NCBI GenBank assembly: GCA_963785115.1
Contig: CAWATY010000005.1
Coordinates: forward strand, 62,001-126,000
Source: JACCWP01 sp963785115
GTDB lineage: Bacteria > Actinomycetota > Actinomycetes > Propionibacteriales > Nocardioidaceae
Direction of reading: 5' to 3'
Length of the DNA: 64,000 nucleotides
A model generated the notes under the pieces. That model made no database searches, was not told the DNA's origin, and worked only from the letters and a program-made list of their open reading frames with translations. The translations under genes were made by a program, and so were the position numbers. Shown piece by piece: positions 8,472-17,029 of the stretch (its first letter is position 1; every line of letters starts with the position of its first letter).

Positions 8472-9071
8472 ATGAGCACGCCGATCTCCCGTCGCGACTT
8501 CCTGACCAACGCCGCCCTCGGCGGCGCCACGATCGTGGGCGCCAGCGCGCTCGGCGGGCTCGACGCCGATGCCGCCTTCGCGGCCACGCCCTCGCTCGAC
8601 CCGGCGGTGTCGCGGTCCACGTTCGTCGACGGCCGCATCGGGGCCGTCCAGGGGAGCCTGCTGCACGTCGCCCGCAGCGGCGGCGGCACCGACCGCGTCC
8701 GGCTGACCAACGCGACCAGCGTGTGGAAGCTGCGTCCCACCACCGCGGACGCGATCGAGGTGGGCGACGGCATGTACGGCCGGGGGGTGCCGATGCCGGA
8801 CGGCACGATCGCCGCCGACGCCGTGTGGGTCAACATCGTGAACCTCGAGTGCACGGTCCACGGCATCGGACGGGACCGGCTCACGCTCGGGCACGACAAC
8901 CGCTCGCTTGCGGGCCGGGTCGTCCCCGACACGACCGTGGCGACGTACCGCGGTGGCGCCCCGACGTCCGACCTGTCCCGGCTGCGCATCGGCCAGCACG
9001 TGCGGGTCCTCGGCGCCTGGCGTCCGGCCGACGACTCGATCGACATCGCCCGGCTCACCGTCGGCCGCTGA
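8472..9071 (+). CDS. Tat-exported protein of unknown function
   Basis: The 199-residue protein starts at ATG 8472 behind a GGAGGGGG ribosome site. It opens with a twin-arginine signal, SRRDFLTNAALGGATIVGAS, followed by a hydrophobic core and an A-rich cleavage region near residue 37. The mature part is made of two similar beta-rich modules (about 52-115 and 120-199), each with a GRIGAVQG/VHGIGRD-like opening and a VGDGMYGRG/IGQHVRVLG-like end, reminiscent of DUF5666 OB-folds. It lacks cysteines apart from one. It lies 13 bases after the Cys-rich gene and 9 before the MauE-like gene, clearly one operon. Confidence 0.85.
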   Translation: MSTPISRRDFLTNAALGGATIVGASALGGLDADAAFAATPSLDPAVSRSTFVDGRIGAVQGSLLHVARSGGGTDRVRLTNATSVWKLRPTTADAIEVGDGMYGRGVPMPDGTIAADAVWVNIVNLECTVHGIGRDRLTLGHDNRSLAGRVVPDTTVATYRGGAPTSDLSRLRIGQHVRVLGAWRPADDSIDIARLTVGR

Positions 9072-9080
9072 GGCGGCGAC

Positions 9081-9911
9081 GTGCTCGGGCTGCTCCGCGA
9101 TCTCGCACCGCTCGTCCTGGGCTGCCTGCTGGCCTGGGTGGGTGCCCGCAAGCTGTTCGGCCGCTCCACGCCTCGCCAGGCGGCGGACTCGGCGCTCGCG
9201 GGTCTGCTCGGCGTCCGCCGCACGACCCTGGTCCTGCGGATGCTCGGCGCCGCGGAGCTCGGGATCGGCGCCGCCCTGCTCGTCCGCCCCGGCTGGGCGT
9301 TGCCCGCCGTCGTGGCGGCTGCCCTCGGGGTCGGCTTCGTGGCCTACCTGGCCTACGCGCGGGCGGTGGCGCCGGAGTCGTCGTGCGGGTGCACCGGTGC
9401 CCGGCACGCCCCCATCACCTGGCGCGCCTTCGCCCGGGCCGGGCTGGTCGTCGTCGGCGGCCTGCTCGCGGCCGGCGCCGCGATGCCCTGGTGGGTCGCC
9501 GGCCCGGACCGGCCGCTGGCGGCGGGCGCCTCGTTGGTCGGCTGGGCGGCGCTGCTGGCTGCCCTGTCCGCCGACATCGACCGGTGGTGGCTGCTGCCGC
9601 TGCGGCGGGCTCGGCTGCGGCTGCTGGGCCATCCACTGCAGAACACCGGCGGACCGGTGCCGGTGGCAGCGACCGTGGAGCTGCTTGAGCACAGCGCCGC
9701 GTGGCAGTCCACGGGGGCCGTCGTCCGGTCCGGGCTGCTCGAGCACTGGGACTCCGACGGATGGCGCATCCTGCGGTTCGCCGGGGTCCACGGCGACCGC
9801 CCGGTCTCCGTCCTGTTCGCCCTGGACGCCAGGGACTCGACCGAGACGACCGCCAGCCCGGTCGTGCAGGTCAGCGTCGTCGACGAGGAGCGGCTGCAGC
9901 TGATCGGCTGA
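9081..9911 (+). CDS. MauE/DoxX-like membrane protein
   Basis: This 276-residue protein has four or more membrane segments in its first 170 residues, as in MauE/DoxX proteins. The motif SSCGCTGARH near residue 99 matches the redox CxC site of MauE, which is needed to form the many disulfides of the methylamine dehydrogenase light chain. Residues about 180-276 form a soluble tail (PVPVAATVELLEH onward) not usual for MauE. By analogy it may oxidise the cysteines of the 17-Cys protein encoded two genes upstream; this is inference. GTG 9081 is nine bases after the Tat gene. Confidence 0.8.
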   Translation: MLGLLRDLAPLVLGCLLAWVGARKLFGRSTPRQAADSALAGLLGVRRTTLVLRMLGAAELGIGAALLVRPGWALPAVVAAALGVGFVAYLAYARAVAPESSCGCTGARHAPITWRAFARAGLVVVGGLLAAGAAMPWWVAGPDRPLAAGASLVGWAALLAALSADIDRWWLLPLRRARLRLLGHPLQNTGGPVPVAATVELLEHSAAWQSTGAVVRSGLLEHWDSDGWRILRFAGVHGDRPVSVLFALDARDSTETTASPVVQVSVVDEERLQLIG

Positions 9912-9920
9912 GTCAGCCCG

Positions 9921-10793
9921 TCAGACGCCGATCGGGTGCCAGACCGTCTTGGTCTCCAGTGCCCAGCGGATCCGGTCGAGCCCGGGCTCGGCTGTCCAGT
10001 CGTCCTCGCCGTCGGCGGGGCGGCGGACGCGCTTGAGGTTCTCGGCGGCAGCCTGCTCGAGCTCGGTGGCGCGCTCGTGGTCACCCGCGGCGCCGGTCAG
10101 GTCGATCGCGTTGACGTCGCGGTGCGCGGCCAGGGTCGGCACGGTGTCGGCCAGCTCTCCGGTGAGGACGTTGACCACGCCCCCCGGCAGGTCGGAGGTG
10201 GACAGCACCTCGGCCAACGTGATGGCGGGCACCGGGCGCCGGTACGACGCCGTCAGCACGCAGGTGTTGCCGGTGACCACCACCGGGGCCAGCACGCTGA
10301 CCAGCCCCAGCAGCGACGACTCCTGGGGGGCCAGCACGGCCACGACGCCGGTGGGCTCCGGCGTGGACAGGTTGAACCACGGCCCGGCCACCGGGTTGGC
10401 GCCACCGAGGACCTGGGTCACCTTGTCGGCCCAGCCGGCGTACCAGACCCAGCGGTCGATGGCGACGTCGACGACGGTCGCGGCCCGGCGGGCGGCCAGT
10501 CCCTCACCGCGCGACACCTCGTCGACGAACTGCGCGCGGCGCCCCTCCAGCACCTCGGCCACCCGGTAGAGCACCTGGCCGCGGTTGTAGGCGGTGCGGC
10601 CCCCCCATCCCGGCTGGGCCTTGCGGGCTGCCACGACGGCGTCGCGAGCGTCCTTGCGGGAGGCGCGTGCGGCGTTGGCCCAGAACCTGCCCTTGGCGTC
10701 CTCGACCACGTACGAGCGGCCACTCTCGCTGCGCGGGAAGGCACCGCCGACGTAGAGCTTGTAGGTCTTGCGCACGTCCAGCCGGTCGCTCAT
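9921..10793 (-). CDS. aldehyde dehydrogenase family protein, short form without catalytic Cys
   Basis: The 290-residue protein matches only the N-terminal, NAD-binding half of aldehyde dehydrogenases: KLYVGGAFPRSESG at the start, then GVVAVLAPQESSLLGLV and DLPGGVVNVLTGEL. The catalytic Cys region and the C-terminal half are missing, and the usual FNQGQ/Cys motif cannot be found. Its ATG overlaps the stop of the full-length aldehyde dehydrogenase (ATGA), so both are made together. It may be a non-catalytic partner of that enzyme, or a decayed duplicate; the intact frame and coupling favour the former. Confidence 0.88.
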   Translation of the reverse strand: MSDRLDVRKTYKLYVGGAFPRSESGRSYVVEDAKGRFWANAARASRKDARDAVVAARKAQPGWGGRTAYNRGQVLYRVAEVLEGRRAQFVDEVSRGEGLAARRAATVVDVAIDRWVWYAGWADKVTQVLGGANPVAGPWFNLSTPEPTGVVAVLAPQESSLLGLVSVLAPVVVTGNTCVLTASYRRPVPAITLAEVLSTSDLPGGVVNVLTGELADTVPTLAAHRDVNAIDLTGAAGDHERATELEQAAAENLKRVRRPADGEDDWTAEPGLDRIRWALETKTVWHPIGV

Positions 10794-12235
10794 CGGGCTG
10801 CCCCGGTCGTCAGGTAGGCCTCGAGCCCGTGCCGGCCGCCCTCGCGCCCGTAGCCGGACTCCTTGTAGCCGCCGAACGGGCTGGCCGGGTCGAACTTGTT
10901 GAAGGTGTTGGCCCACACCACCCCGGCCTTCAGCCGCTCGGCCATCCAGAGGATCCGCGAGCCCTTCTCGGTCCAGACACCTGCCGACAGGCCGTACGGC
11001 GTGTTGTTGGCCTTCGCCACCGCCTCGGCCGGGGTGCGGAAGGTCAGCACCGACAGCACCGGGCCGAAGATCTCCTCGCGGGCGATCCGGTGCGCCTGGC
11101 TGACGCCGGTGAAGACGGTCGGCGCGAACCAGAACCCGTGGGCCGGCAGCTCGCACGGGGCCGTCCAGCGCTCCGCGCCCTCGGCGTCGCCGACGTCGGT
11201 GAGCGTACGGATCCGCGCCAGCTGCTCGGCGGAGTTGATCGCGCCGACGTCGGTGTTCTTGTCCAGCGGGTCACCGACCCGCAGCGTCGCCATCCGGCGC
11301 TTGAGCCGGTCGAGCACCTCGTCGTGCACCGACTCCTGCACCAGCAGCCGCGAGCCGGCGCAGCACACGTGGCCCTGGTTGAAGAAGATGCCGTCGACGA
11401 TCCCCTCGACCGCCTGGTCGAGCGGCGCATCGTCGAACACCACGTTGGCGGCCTTGCCGCCGAGCTCGAGGGTGAGCCGCTTCTTGGTGCCGGCGACCGT
11501 GCGCGCGATCTGCCGCCCCACCGGGGTCGACCCGGTGAAGGCGATCTTGTCGACCCCGGGGTGCTCGACCAGCGCCTGCCCGGTGGCGCCCGCGCCGGTG
11601 ACGATGTTGACCACCCCGCGCGGGAGGTCGGCCTGTCGGCACACGTCGGCGAACAGCAGCGCGGTGAGCGGCGTGGTCTCGGCCGGCTTGAGCACGACGG
11701 TGTTGCCGGCCGCGAGCGCCGGCGCGATCTTCCAGGCCAGCATCATCAGCGGGAAGTTCCACGGGATCACCTGCCCCGCGACCCCGACCGGCCGGGGATC
11801 GGGCCCGAAGCCTGCGTACTCGAGCTTGTCCGCCCAGCCGGCGTAGTGGAAGAACCACGCGGCCACCAGCGGCAGGTCGACGTCGCGGCTCTCCCGGATG
11901 GGCTTGCCGTTGTCGAGGCTCTCGGCCACCGCGAGCTCGCGAGAACGCTCCTGCACGATGCGCGCGATCCTGAACAGGTACTTGGCCCGCTCGCGGCCGG
12001 GCATCGGGCCCCACACCTTGTCGTAGGCGCGCCGGGCCGCCTGCACCGCGGCGTCGACGTCGGCAGCGGTCGCCTCACTGACCTCGGCCAGGACTTCCTC
12101 GGTCGCCGGGTTGACGGTCTTGAAGCTGCCCCCGTCATGCGCGTCGACGAACGCGCCGTCGATGAACAGCCCGTACGACGAGCGCAGGTCGACGACCGCC
12201 CGCGACTCCGGTGCCGGTGCGTACTCGAACGTCAT
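10790..12235 (-). CDS. aldehyde dehydrogenase
   Basis: The 481-residue protein is a full-length NAD(P)-dependent aldehyde dehydrogenase. Visible motifs are IPWNFPLMMLAWKIAPALA, the FTGSTPVGRQIA nucleotide loop, LELGGKAANVVF with the general-base Glu, and FFNQGHVCCAGSRLLV with the catalytic Cys. It lies six bases downstream of deoC, whose product acetaldehyde is a plausible substrate giving acetate. Together deoC, this gene and the short homologue form one minus-strand operon for deoxyribose breakdown. Confidence 0.95.
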   Translation of the reverse strand: MTFEYAPAPESRAVVDLRSSYGLFIDGAFVDAHDGGSFKTVNPATEEVLAEVSEATAADVDAAVQAARRAYDKVWGPMPGRERAKYLFRIARIVQERSRELAVAESLDNGKPIRESRDVDLPLVAAWFFHYAGWADKLEYAGFGPDPRPVGVAGQVIPWNFPLMMLAWKIAPALAAGNTVVLKPAETTPLTALLFADVCRQADLPRGVVNIVTGAGATGQALVEHPGVDKIAFTGSTPVGRQIARTVAGTKKRLTLELGGKAANVVFDDAPLDQAVEGIVDGIFFNQGHVCCAGSRLLVQESVHDEVLDRLKRRMATLRVGDPLDKNTDVGAINSAEQLARIRTLTDVGDAEGAERWTAPCELPAHGFWFAPTVFTGVSQAHRIAREEIFGPVLSVLTFRTPAEAVAKANNTPYGLSAGVWTEKGSRILWMAERLKAGVVWANTFNKFDPASPFGGYKESGYGREGGRHGLEAYLTTGAAR

Positions 12236-12241
12236 GGGCGA

Positions 12242-13201
12242 TCAGTCCAACGTCACGTAGTCGGGGCCTGAGTAGGTGCCGGTGGCCATCTTCTGGCGTT
12301 GCAGCAACAGGTCGTTGAGCAGGCTGGAGGCGCCGAACCGGAACCAGTCCGCGTGCAGCCAGTCGGGACCGGCGACCTCGTTGACCATCACCAGGTAGCG
12401 GATCGCGTCCTTGCTGGACCGGATACCGCCCGCCGGCTTGACGCCCACCTGTCGGCCGGTCGTCGACCGGAAGTCGCGCACCGCCTCGAGCATCACCAGC
12501 GTGACGGGCATCGTCGCCGCGGGCTGAACCTTGCCGGTCGAGGTCTTGATGAAGTCGGCGCCCGCCAGCATCGCCAGCCAGGACGCGCGGCGCACGTTGT
12601 CGTAGGTGACCAGCTCGCCGGTCTCCAGGATGACCTTCAGGTGCGCGCCCTGCCCGGCAGCGCCGCCGCCGGTGCAGGCCTCCTTGATCGCCACGATCTC
12701 GTCGAAGACCCGCTGCACGTCGCCGGACAGGAACGCCCCGCGGTCGATGACCATGTCGATCTCGTCGGCGCCGGCCGCGACCGCGTCGGCCGTGTCGCGG
12801 AGCTTGATGTCGAGCGTCGCCCGCCCTGAGGGGAACGCCGTCGCCACGCTCGCCACGTGCAGCGGCGCGCCCTGCAGCGCCTCGCGCGCCGGTGCCACCA
12901 TGTCGGGGTAGACGCAGACTGCCGCCGCCGACGGGCACGACGGGTCGGTCGGGTCTGGCCGCACCGCCTTGGCCACCAGGCTGCGCACCTTGCCGTGGGT
13001 GTCGGCGCCCTCCAGCGTGGTCAGGTCGATCATCGAGATCGCGAGGTCGAGGGCGTACTGCTTCGAGGTGGTCTTGATCGAGCGGGTGGCCAGCGTCGCG
13101 GCCCGGGCCTCGGCGCCCACCTGGTCGACGCCGGGCAGACCCGCCAGGAAGCGGCGCAGCGAGGTCTCCGACGCGGTCACGTCGTCGAGGGTGGTCGTCA
13201 C
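12242..13201 (-). CDS. deoC: deoxyribose-phosphate aldolase
   Basis: The 319-residue class I aldolase cleaves 2-deoxyribose-5-phosphate to glyceraldehyde-3-phosphate and acetaldehyde. The Schiff-base lysine is in DFIKTSTGKV and the second lysine in GVKPAGGIR. It is longer than E. coli DeoC owing to an N-terminal extension, as in other actinomycetes. GTG 13201 is preceded at six bases by TAGACT, pointing to a leaderless message. It opens the operon with the two aldehyde dehydrogenases. Confidence 0.96.
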   Translation of the reverse strand: MTTTLDDVTASETSLRRFLAGLPGVDQVGAEARAATLATRSIKTTSKQYALDLAISMIDLTTLEGADTHGKVRSLVAKAVRPDPTDPSCPSAAAVCVYPDMVAPAREALQGAPLHVASVATAFPSGRATLDIKLRDTADAVAAGADEIDMVIDRGAFLSGDVQRVFDEIVAIKEACTGGGAAGQGAHLKVILETGELVTYDNVRRASWLAMLAGADFIKTSTGKVQPAATMPVTLVMLEAVRDFRSTTGRQVGVKPAGGIRSSKDAIRYLVMVNEVAGPDWLHADWFRFGASSLLNDLLLQRQKMATGTYSGPDYVTLD

Positions 13202-13253
13202 CGTCGCAGTCTAGAGGGCCCGGCGCGGGGCGATCGGGGGCACAATGCTGGGC

Positions 13254-13919
13254 ATGGCGGATCGGTTCACCGCGGCCAACCGCGACCCTGGGCACGTGGA
13301 ACGCTTCCGACCGACGTCCGGCTACTGGCTGGGATGGATCGGGATCGTCGGCCTGGTCGGCGCCGCGGTGCTGACGGTGTCCACCACGGGCTCGGTGTCG
13401 CTGGGCGTGGTCGCCACGGCGGTGGGTCTGTGCTGGGGTGCGCTGCTGGTGTGGCTCACGATGGTGCGACCCGCGGTGCGCGCCGAGCGCGAGCACCTGC
13501 TGATCCGCAACATCCTCCGCGACACCGAAGTGCCCTGGCACCTGATCGACGACGCCGTCGTGCGGCACACCCTGCGGGTGTACGCCGGCGACGAGGTGCA
13601 CCACGGGCTGGCGATGTCCCGGACGACCCGGCAGATGCTGCGCGAGGGCGGCGGCGGCTCACAGCGCAGCGTCCTGTCGTTCATGGGCAGCGCGAAGCTG
13701 GAGGAGCTCAACACCCAGCCGACGCTGGAGGGGACCTATCAGTCCTCGATGAACTACGCCGACTTCGTGGAGATCCGGATCGCGGAGCTGGTCACGAAGC
13801 GCAAGGGCGAGTCCCGGGGCCGCGAGGCGGTGACGCGACGCCTGGCGCTCGTCGAGGCCGCGTTGCTAGGCGCACTGACGCTCACGACCGTGGTGCTGAT
13901 CGTCGTCGCCGCCGCCTGA
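13254..13919 (+). CDS. membrane protein with bPH-like domain
   Basis: About 221 residues: two membrane segments near residues 24-66, a soluble beta-rich region (about 75-190) containing ERLLIRNI-like bacterial PH-domain features (EHLLIRNILRDTEVPWHLID), and a last membrane segment at the C terminus. Function unknown. ATG 13254 is preceded by CACAAT at seven bases; ATG 13245 would overlap that -10, so the downstream start is preferred. It is divergent from deoC (52 bases) and convergent with the mutase gene. Confidence 0.8.
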   Translation: MADRFTAANRDPGHVERFRPTSGYWLGWIGIVGLVGAAVLTVSTTGSVSLGVVATAVGLCWGALLVWLTMVRPAVRAEREHLLIRNILRDTEVPWHLIDDAVVRHTLRVYAGDEVHHGLAMSRTTRQMLREGGGGSQRSVLSFMGSAKLEELNTQPTLEGTYQSSMNYADFVEIRIAELVTKRKGESRGREAVTRRLALVEAALLGALTLTTVVLIVVAAA

Positions 13920-13925
13920 GCGGCA

Positions 13926-13958
13926 GACCCAGCAAGAGCCCGGCTACAGACCCGGCTA
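13926..13958. repeat. imperfect 11-12-bp tandem repeat around a stop codon
   Basis: Degenerate copies of a GACCCGGCTAGA-like unit sit at the end of the mutase gene. Read on the minus strand they give TAG at 13958 and again TAG twelve bases further, both in frame. Confidence 0.65.
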
Positions 13959-15662
13959 GAGACCCAGGGCCGCGGCCAGGTCGGAGCGGATGGCGTCCAG
14001 CCGCCCGGCGGCGGCGATCCGGGCCGCGTCGACAGCGTCGGAGTCGGTGTCGACAGCAGCGCCCGCGTCCTCCACGTCAGCGACGACCTCGAGGTAGCAC
14101 TTCAGCTTCGGCTCGGTCCCCGAGGGGCGGACCACGACCCGCCCGCCAGCCGCCAGCCGCAGCCGCAGCGCATCGGTGGGCGGCAGGTCCGCCGAGCCGG
14201 CCGACAGGTCGTCGACCCCCTCGACCGCCAGCCCCCCGAGGACGGTGGGCGGCTCCGCGCGCAGCCGGGCCATGGCGTCGCCGATCAGGGCCAGGTCGCG
14301 CACCCGCACCGACAGCTGACCGGTGGCGTGCAGCCCGTAGCGGGCCGCCAGCGTGTCCAGCCGGTCGAGCAACCCGCTCCCCTCGCCCTGCAGCCGGGCG
14401 GCCAGGTCACACGCGAGCAGCATCGCCGAGATGCCGTCCTTGTCGCGGACCAGGTCGGGCGCGACGCAGTAACCCAGCGCCTCCTCGTAGGCGTAGTCGA
14501 GCCCCTCCGGCCGGGTGAGCCACTTGAAGCCGGTCAGCGTCTCGGCGTAGCCCGCTCCCCGGTCGCGCGCCATCCGGCCGAGCAGCGTCGCCGAGACGAT
14601 CGTCGTCGCGTACGTCCCCGTGCGCCCGCGCTCGAGCAGCGCGTCGGCGAGCAGCACGCCCACCTCGTCTCCGGTGAGCATCCGCCAGCCACCCGCCGGC
14701 AGCGGCACCGCCAACGCGCAGCGGTCGGCATCGGGGTCGTTGGCCACGACCAGGTCGGCCTGCACCCGCTCGGCCAGGGCCAGGGCGAGGTCCATCGCGC
14801 CCGGCTCCTCGGGGTTGGGGAAGGCCACGGTGGGGAAGTCGGGGTCGGGCGCCTGCTGCTCGGCGACCGGGTGCACGTCGGCGAACCCCGCCTGCTCCAG
14901 CACGTCGGCCACGACCGCGGCTCCGACGCCGTGCAGCGCGGTGTGCACCACCCGCAGCCCGCGCGGCCCGTCCGGGACGGTGGCCGTGACCGCGGCGACG
15001 TACTCCGACCGGATCTCGTCGCCCAGCCGCTGGTAGCCGTCGTCGCGCGGCAGGTCGGCGACCGACCCGCCCGACGCCACGGCGTCGATGGCCGCCGCGA
15101 TGTCGGCGTCCGCCGGCGGAACGATCTGGCTGCCGTCGCCGAGGTAGACCTTGTAGCCGTTGTCCTGCGGGGGGTTGTGCGACGCCGTCACCATCACGCC
15201 CGCGGCGCAGCCGAGCCGCCGGATGGCGTAGGCCAGCACCGGTGTGGGCAGCGGCTCGGGCAGCAGCAGCGCGTCGCCGCCGGCGCCCTGGACGAGCTCG
15301 GCGGTGTCGCGGGCGAAGACGTCGGAGCCGTGCCGGGCGTCGAAGCCCACGACCACCCGGGGTCGCTCACCCGGCGCGGCCGCCTCCAGCAGGTACGCCG
15401 CCAGGCCGGCCGCGGCCCGCGCGACGACGACCCGGTTCATCCGGTTGGGGCCGCCCCCCAGGGCACCGCGCAGCCCGGCGGTGCCGAACTCCAGCCGGCC
15501 GGCGAAGCGGTCCTCGAGCTCGGCAACGGCCTCCCGGCCGGCGGCCGAGTCGTCGCCCGATGCCGCGAGCAGGCGCTCGAGCTCGTCCCGCGTGCGGGGG
15601 TCCGGGTCCTGGGCCACCCAGGACCGGACCTCGGCCGCCAGCCCGGTGCCGTCGGCGGTCAC
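13956..15662 (-). CDS. phosphohexomutase family protein, candidate phosphopentomutase
   Basis: The 568-residue alpha-D-phosphohexomutase carries the phosphoserine loop VTASHNPPQDNGYKVY, the metal loop NDPDADRCALAV, the sugar loop GFKWL and the phosphate-binding RPSGTEPKLKCY. It could act as phosphoglucomutase or phosphomannomutase. Its start overlaps the stop of purine nucleoside phosphorylase (GTGA at 15659-15662), and no other phosphopentomutase is present, so conversion of (deoxy)ribose-1-P to the 5-phosphate is an attractive reading. That step would link the phosphorylases to deoC. The substrate remains inference. Confidence 0.93.
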   Translation of the reverse strand: MTADGTGLAAEVRSWVAQDPDPRTRDELERLLAASGDDSAAGREAVAELEDRFAGRLEFGTAGLRGALGGGPNRMNRVVVARAAAGLAAYLLEAAAPGERPRVVVGFDARHGSDVFARDTAELVQGAGGDALLLPEPLPTPVLAYAIRRLGCAAGVMVTASHNPPQDNGYKVYLGDGSQIVPPADADIAAAIDAVASGGSVADLPRDDGYQRLGDEIRSEYVAAVTATVPDGPRGLRVVHTALHGVGAAVVADVLEQAGFADVHPVAEQQAPDPDFPTVAFPNPEEPGAMDLALALAERVQADLVVANDPDADRCALAVPLPAGGWRMLTGDEVGVLLADALLERGRTGTYATTIVSATLLGRMARDRGAGYAETLTGFKWLTRPEGLDYAYEEALGYCVAPDLVRDKDGISAMLLACDLAARLQGEGSGLLDRLDTLAARYGLHATGQLSVRVRDLALIGDAMARLRAEPPTVLGGLAVEGVDDLSAGSADLPPTDALRLRLAAGGRVVVRPSGTEPKLKCYLEVVADVEDAGAAVDTDSDAVDAARIAAAGRLDAIRSDLAAALGL

Positions 15663-16474
15663 AGCCGCGGGAGAAGCTCGGCGAGGAGGCGCCCCATCCG
15701 CTCCGCGGAGTCGCGGCCGGCGGCGAGCACCTCCTCGTGGTCGAGCGGCGCGTCGCCGATGCCCGCGGCCAGGTTGGTCACCAGGGACAGGCCGAGCACC
15801 TCGAGCTCCGCCTCCCGGGCGGCGATCGCCTCCAGCGCGGTCGACATGCCGACCAGGTGCCCGCCGAGGGCGCGCACCATCGCCACCTCGGCCGGTGTCT
15901 CGTAGTGCGGGCCCGGGAACTGGACGTAGACGCCCTCGGGGAGGTCGGGGTCGACCTCGCGCGCGAGCGCGCGCAGCCGGGTCGCGTACAGGTCGGTGAG
16001 GTCGACGAAGCGCGGTCCGCTCAGCGGCGAGGTGCCGGTGAGGTTGACGTGGTCGCTGATGAGCACCGCGGTACCCGGCGTCCAGCCGGGGTCCAGGCCG
16101 CCACAGCCGTTGGTGAGCACGACGGTGCGGCAGCCGGCCGCCGCTGCCGTGCGTACCGCGTGCACCACCGCGTCCACCCCGTGGCCCTCGTAGAGGTGGG
16201 TGCGCCCGAGGAACACCAGCGCCCGCCCGCTCTCACCGTCCCCGCCAGCGCCCGGCACCTCGATCGAGCGCACCCGGCCGGTGTGCCCCTCGACGGCCGG
16301 CGGGGCGAAGCCGGGAAGGTCGGTGGTGGCCACGTCGACCACGGTGCGGCCGAGTGCATCGGCCGCCGGGAGCCACCCCGAGCCCATGACGAGGGCGACG
16401 TCGTGGTGGTCGGTGTCGCAGAGCCGGGTCAGTCGTGCGGCGGCATCGGCGGCGCGCGCGTACGGGCTCGTCAC
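15659..16474 (-). CDS. purine nucleoside phosphorylase
   Basis: The 271-residue protein belongs to the trimeric PNP family: MGSGWLPAAD phosphate loop, GRTHLYEG, LTNGCGGLDP and the purine site GPHYETPAEV, followed by VGMSTALEAIAA. It splits (deoxy)inosine and (deoxy)guanosine into base and (deoxy)ribose-1-phosphate. GTG 16474 has TAGGGT seven bases upstream, so the message is probably leaderless. Upstream frame extension to 16849 is a shadow of the neighbouring gene. It is translationally coupled to the phosphohexomutase. Confidence 0.95.
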   Translation of the reverse strand: MTSPYARAADAAARLTRLCDTDHHDVALVMGSGWLPAADALGRTVVDVATTDLPGFAPPAVEGHTGRVRSIEVPGAGGDGESGRALVFLGRTHLYEGHGVDAVVHAVRTAAAAGCRTVVLTNGCGGLDPGWTPGTAVLISDHVNLTGTSPLSGPRFVDLTDLYATRLRALAREVDPDLPEGVYVQFPGPHYETPAEVAMVRALGGHLVGMSTALEAIAAREAELEVLGLSLVTNLAAGIGDAPLDHEEVLAAGRDSAERMGRLLAELLPRL

Positions 16475-16508
16475 GCCCGGCACCCTAGGGCACGGACGGG
16501 GGCCACAG

Positions 16509-16544
16509 TGCTCAGAGACCGGCTCACTGACAGGCTCAAGGACC
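16509..16544. repeat. three 12-bp tandem units carrying three in-frame stops
   Basis: Units at 16509-16520, 16521-16532 and 16533-16544 resemble GGCTCANNGACC. In the frame of the cyclotransferase gene (minus strand) each unit supplies a TGA, so three stop codons follow one another at 12-base spacing. Confidence 0.75.
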
Positions 16545-16985
16545 GATGGAGCGGCACGGGCGTGAGCGCAGCTCGGCGACGTAGTCGGTGGGTGCGCCGG
16601 CCGCATCCGCCGCCTCCGCGAGGATGCCGAGGTGGATCGCGGAGGGCAACCCGCCCTCGTAGCCGTCCAGCACGTACAGCCAGGCGGGTTCCTCGCCCAC
16701 CATCGTCTGCACCCGCACCCGGATCTTGCGGTAGAGGCCGATGTCGACGCCCTCCCAGGCGTCGAGCATCGTCGAGTCCTCGTCGGTGACGTCGTAGACC
16801 GCCACGTAGACCTGGCTGAACGGGTCCTCGACCACGGTGCTGAGCGCACCGTCCCAGCCCTTGTCCTCGGCGCCGAAGGTCAGCCGCCAGCCGACCAGCC
16901 ACCCGGTCTCCTGCAGCGGCGAGTGCGGACAGCGCTCCGCCATCCGGGCGGGATCGAGGTTGGAGCCGTAGGCGGCGTAGAGCAC
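16536..16985 (-). CDS. gamma-glutamylcyclotransferase-like protein
   Basis: This 149-residue protein begins with VLYAAYGSNLDPARM, the nucleotide-free YGSN glycine loop of gamma-glutamylcyclotransferases, and continues with AVYDVTDEDSTMLDAWEGV, holding the acidic catalytic region. It may cleave gamma-glutamyl peptides to 5-oxoproline, but the family is broad. GTG 16985 is preceded by TACGAT at eight bases; starts further upstream would run into the promoter shared with the divergent reductase 44 bases away. Confidence 0.85.
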   Translation of the reverse strand: MLYAAYGSNLDPARMAERCPHSPLQETGWLVGWRLTFGAEDKGWDGALSTVVEDPFSQVYVAVYDVTDEDSTMLDAWEGVDIGLYRKIRVRVQTMVGEEPAWLYVLDGYEGGLPSAIHLGILAEAADAAGAPTDYVAELRSRPCRSIGP

Positions 16986-17029
16986 GACCGCCGATCGTAC
17001 TGGTCGCCGGGTCGGTGATGATGGATCCC

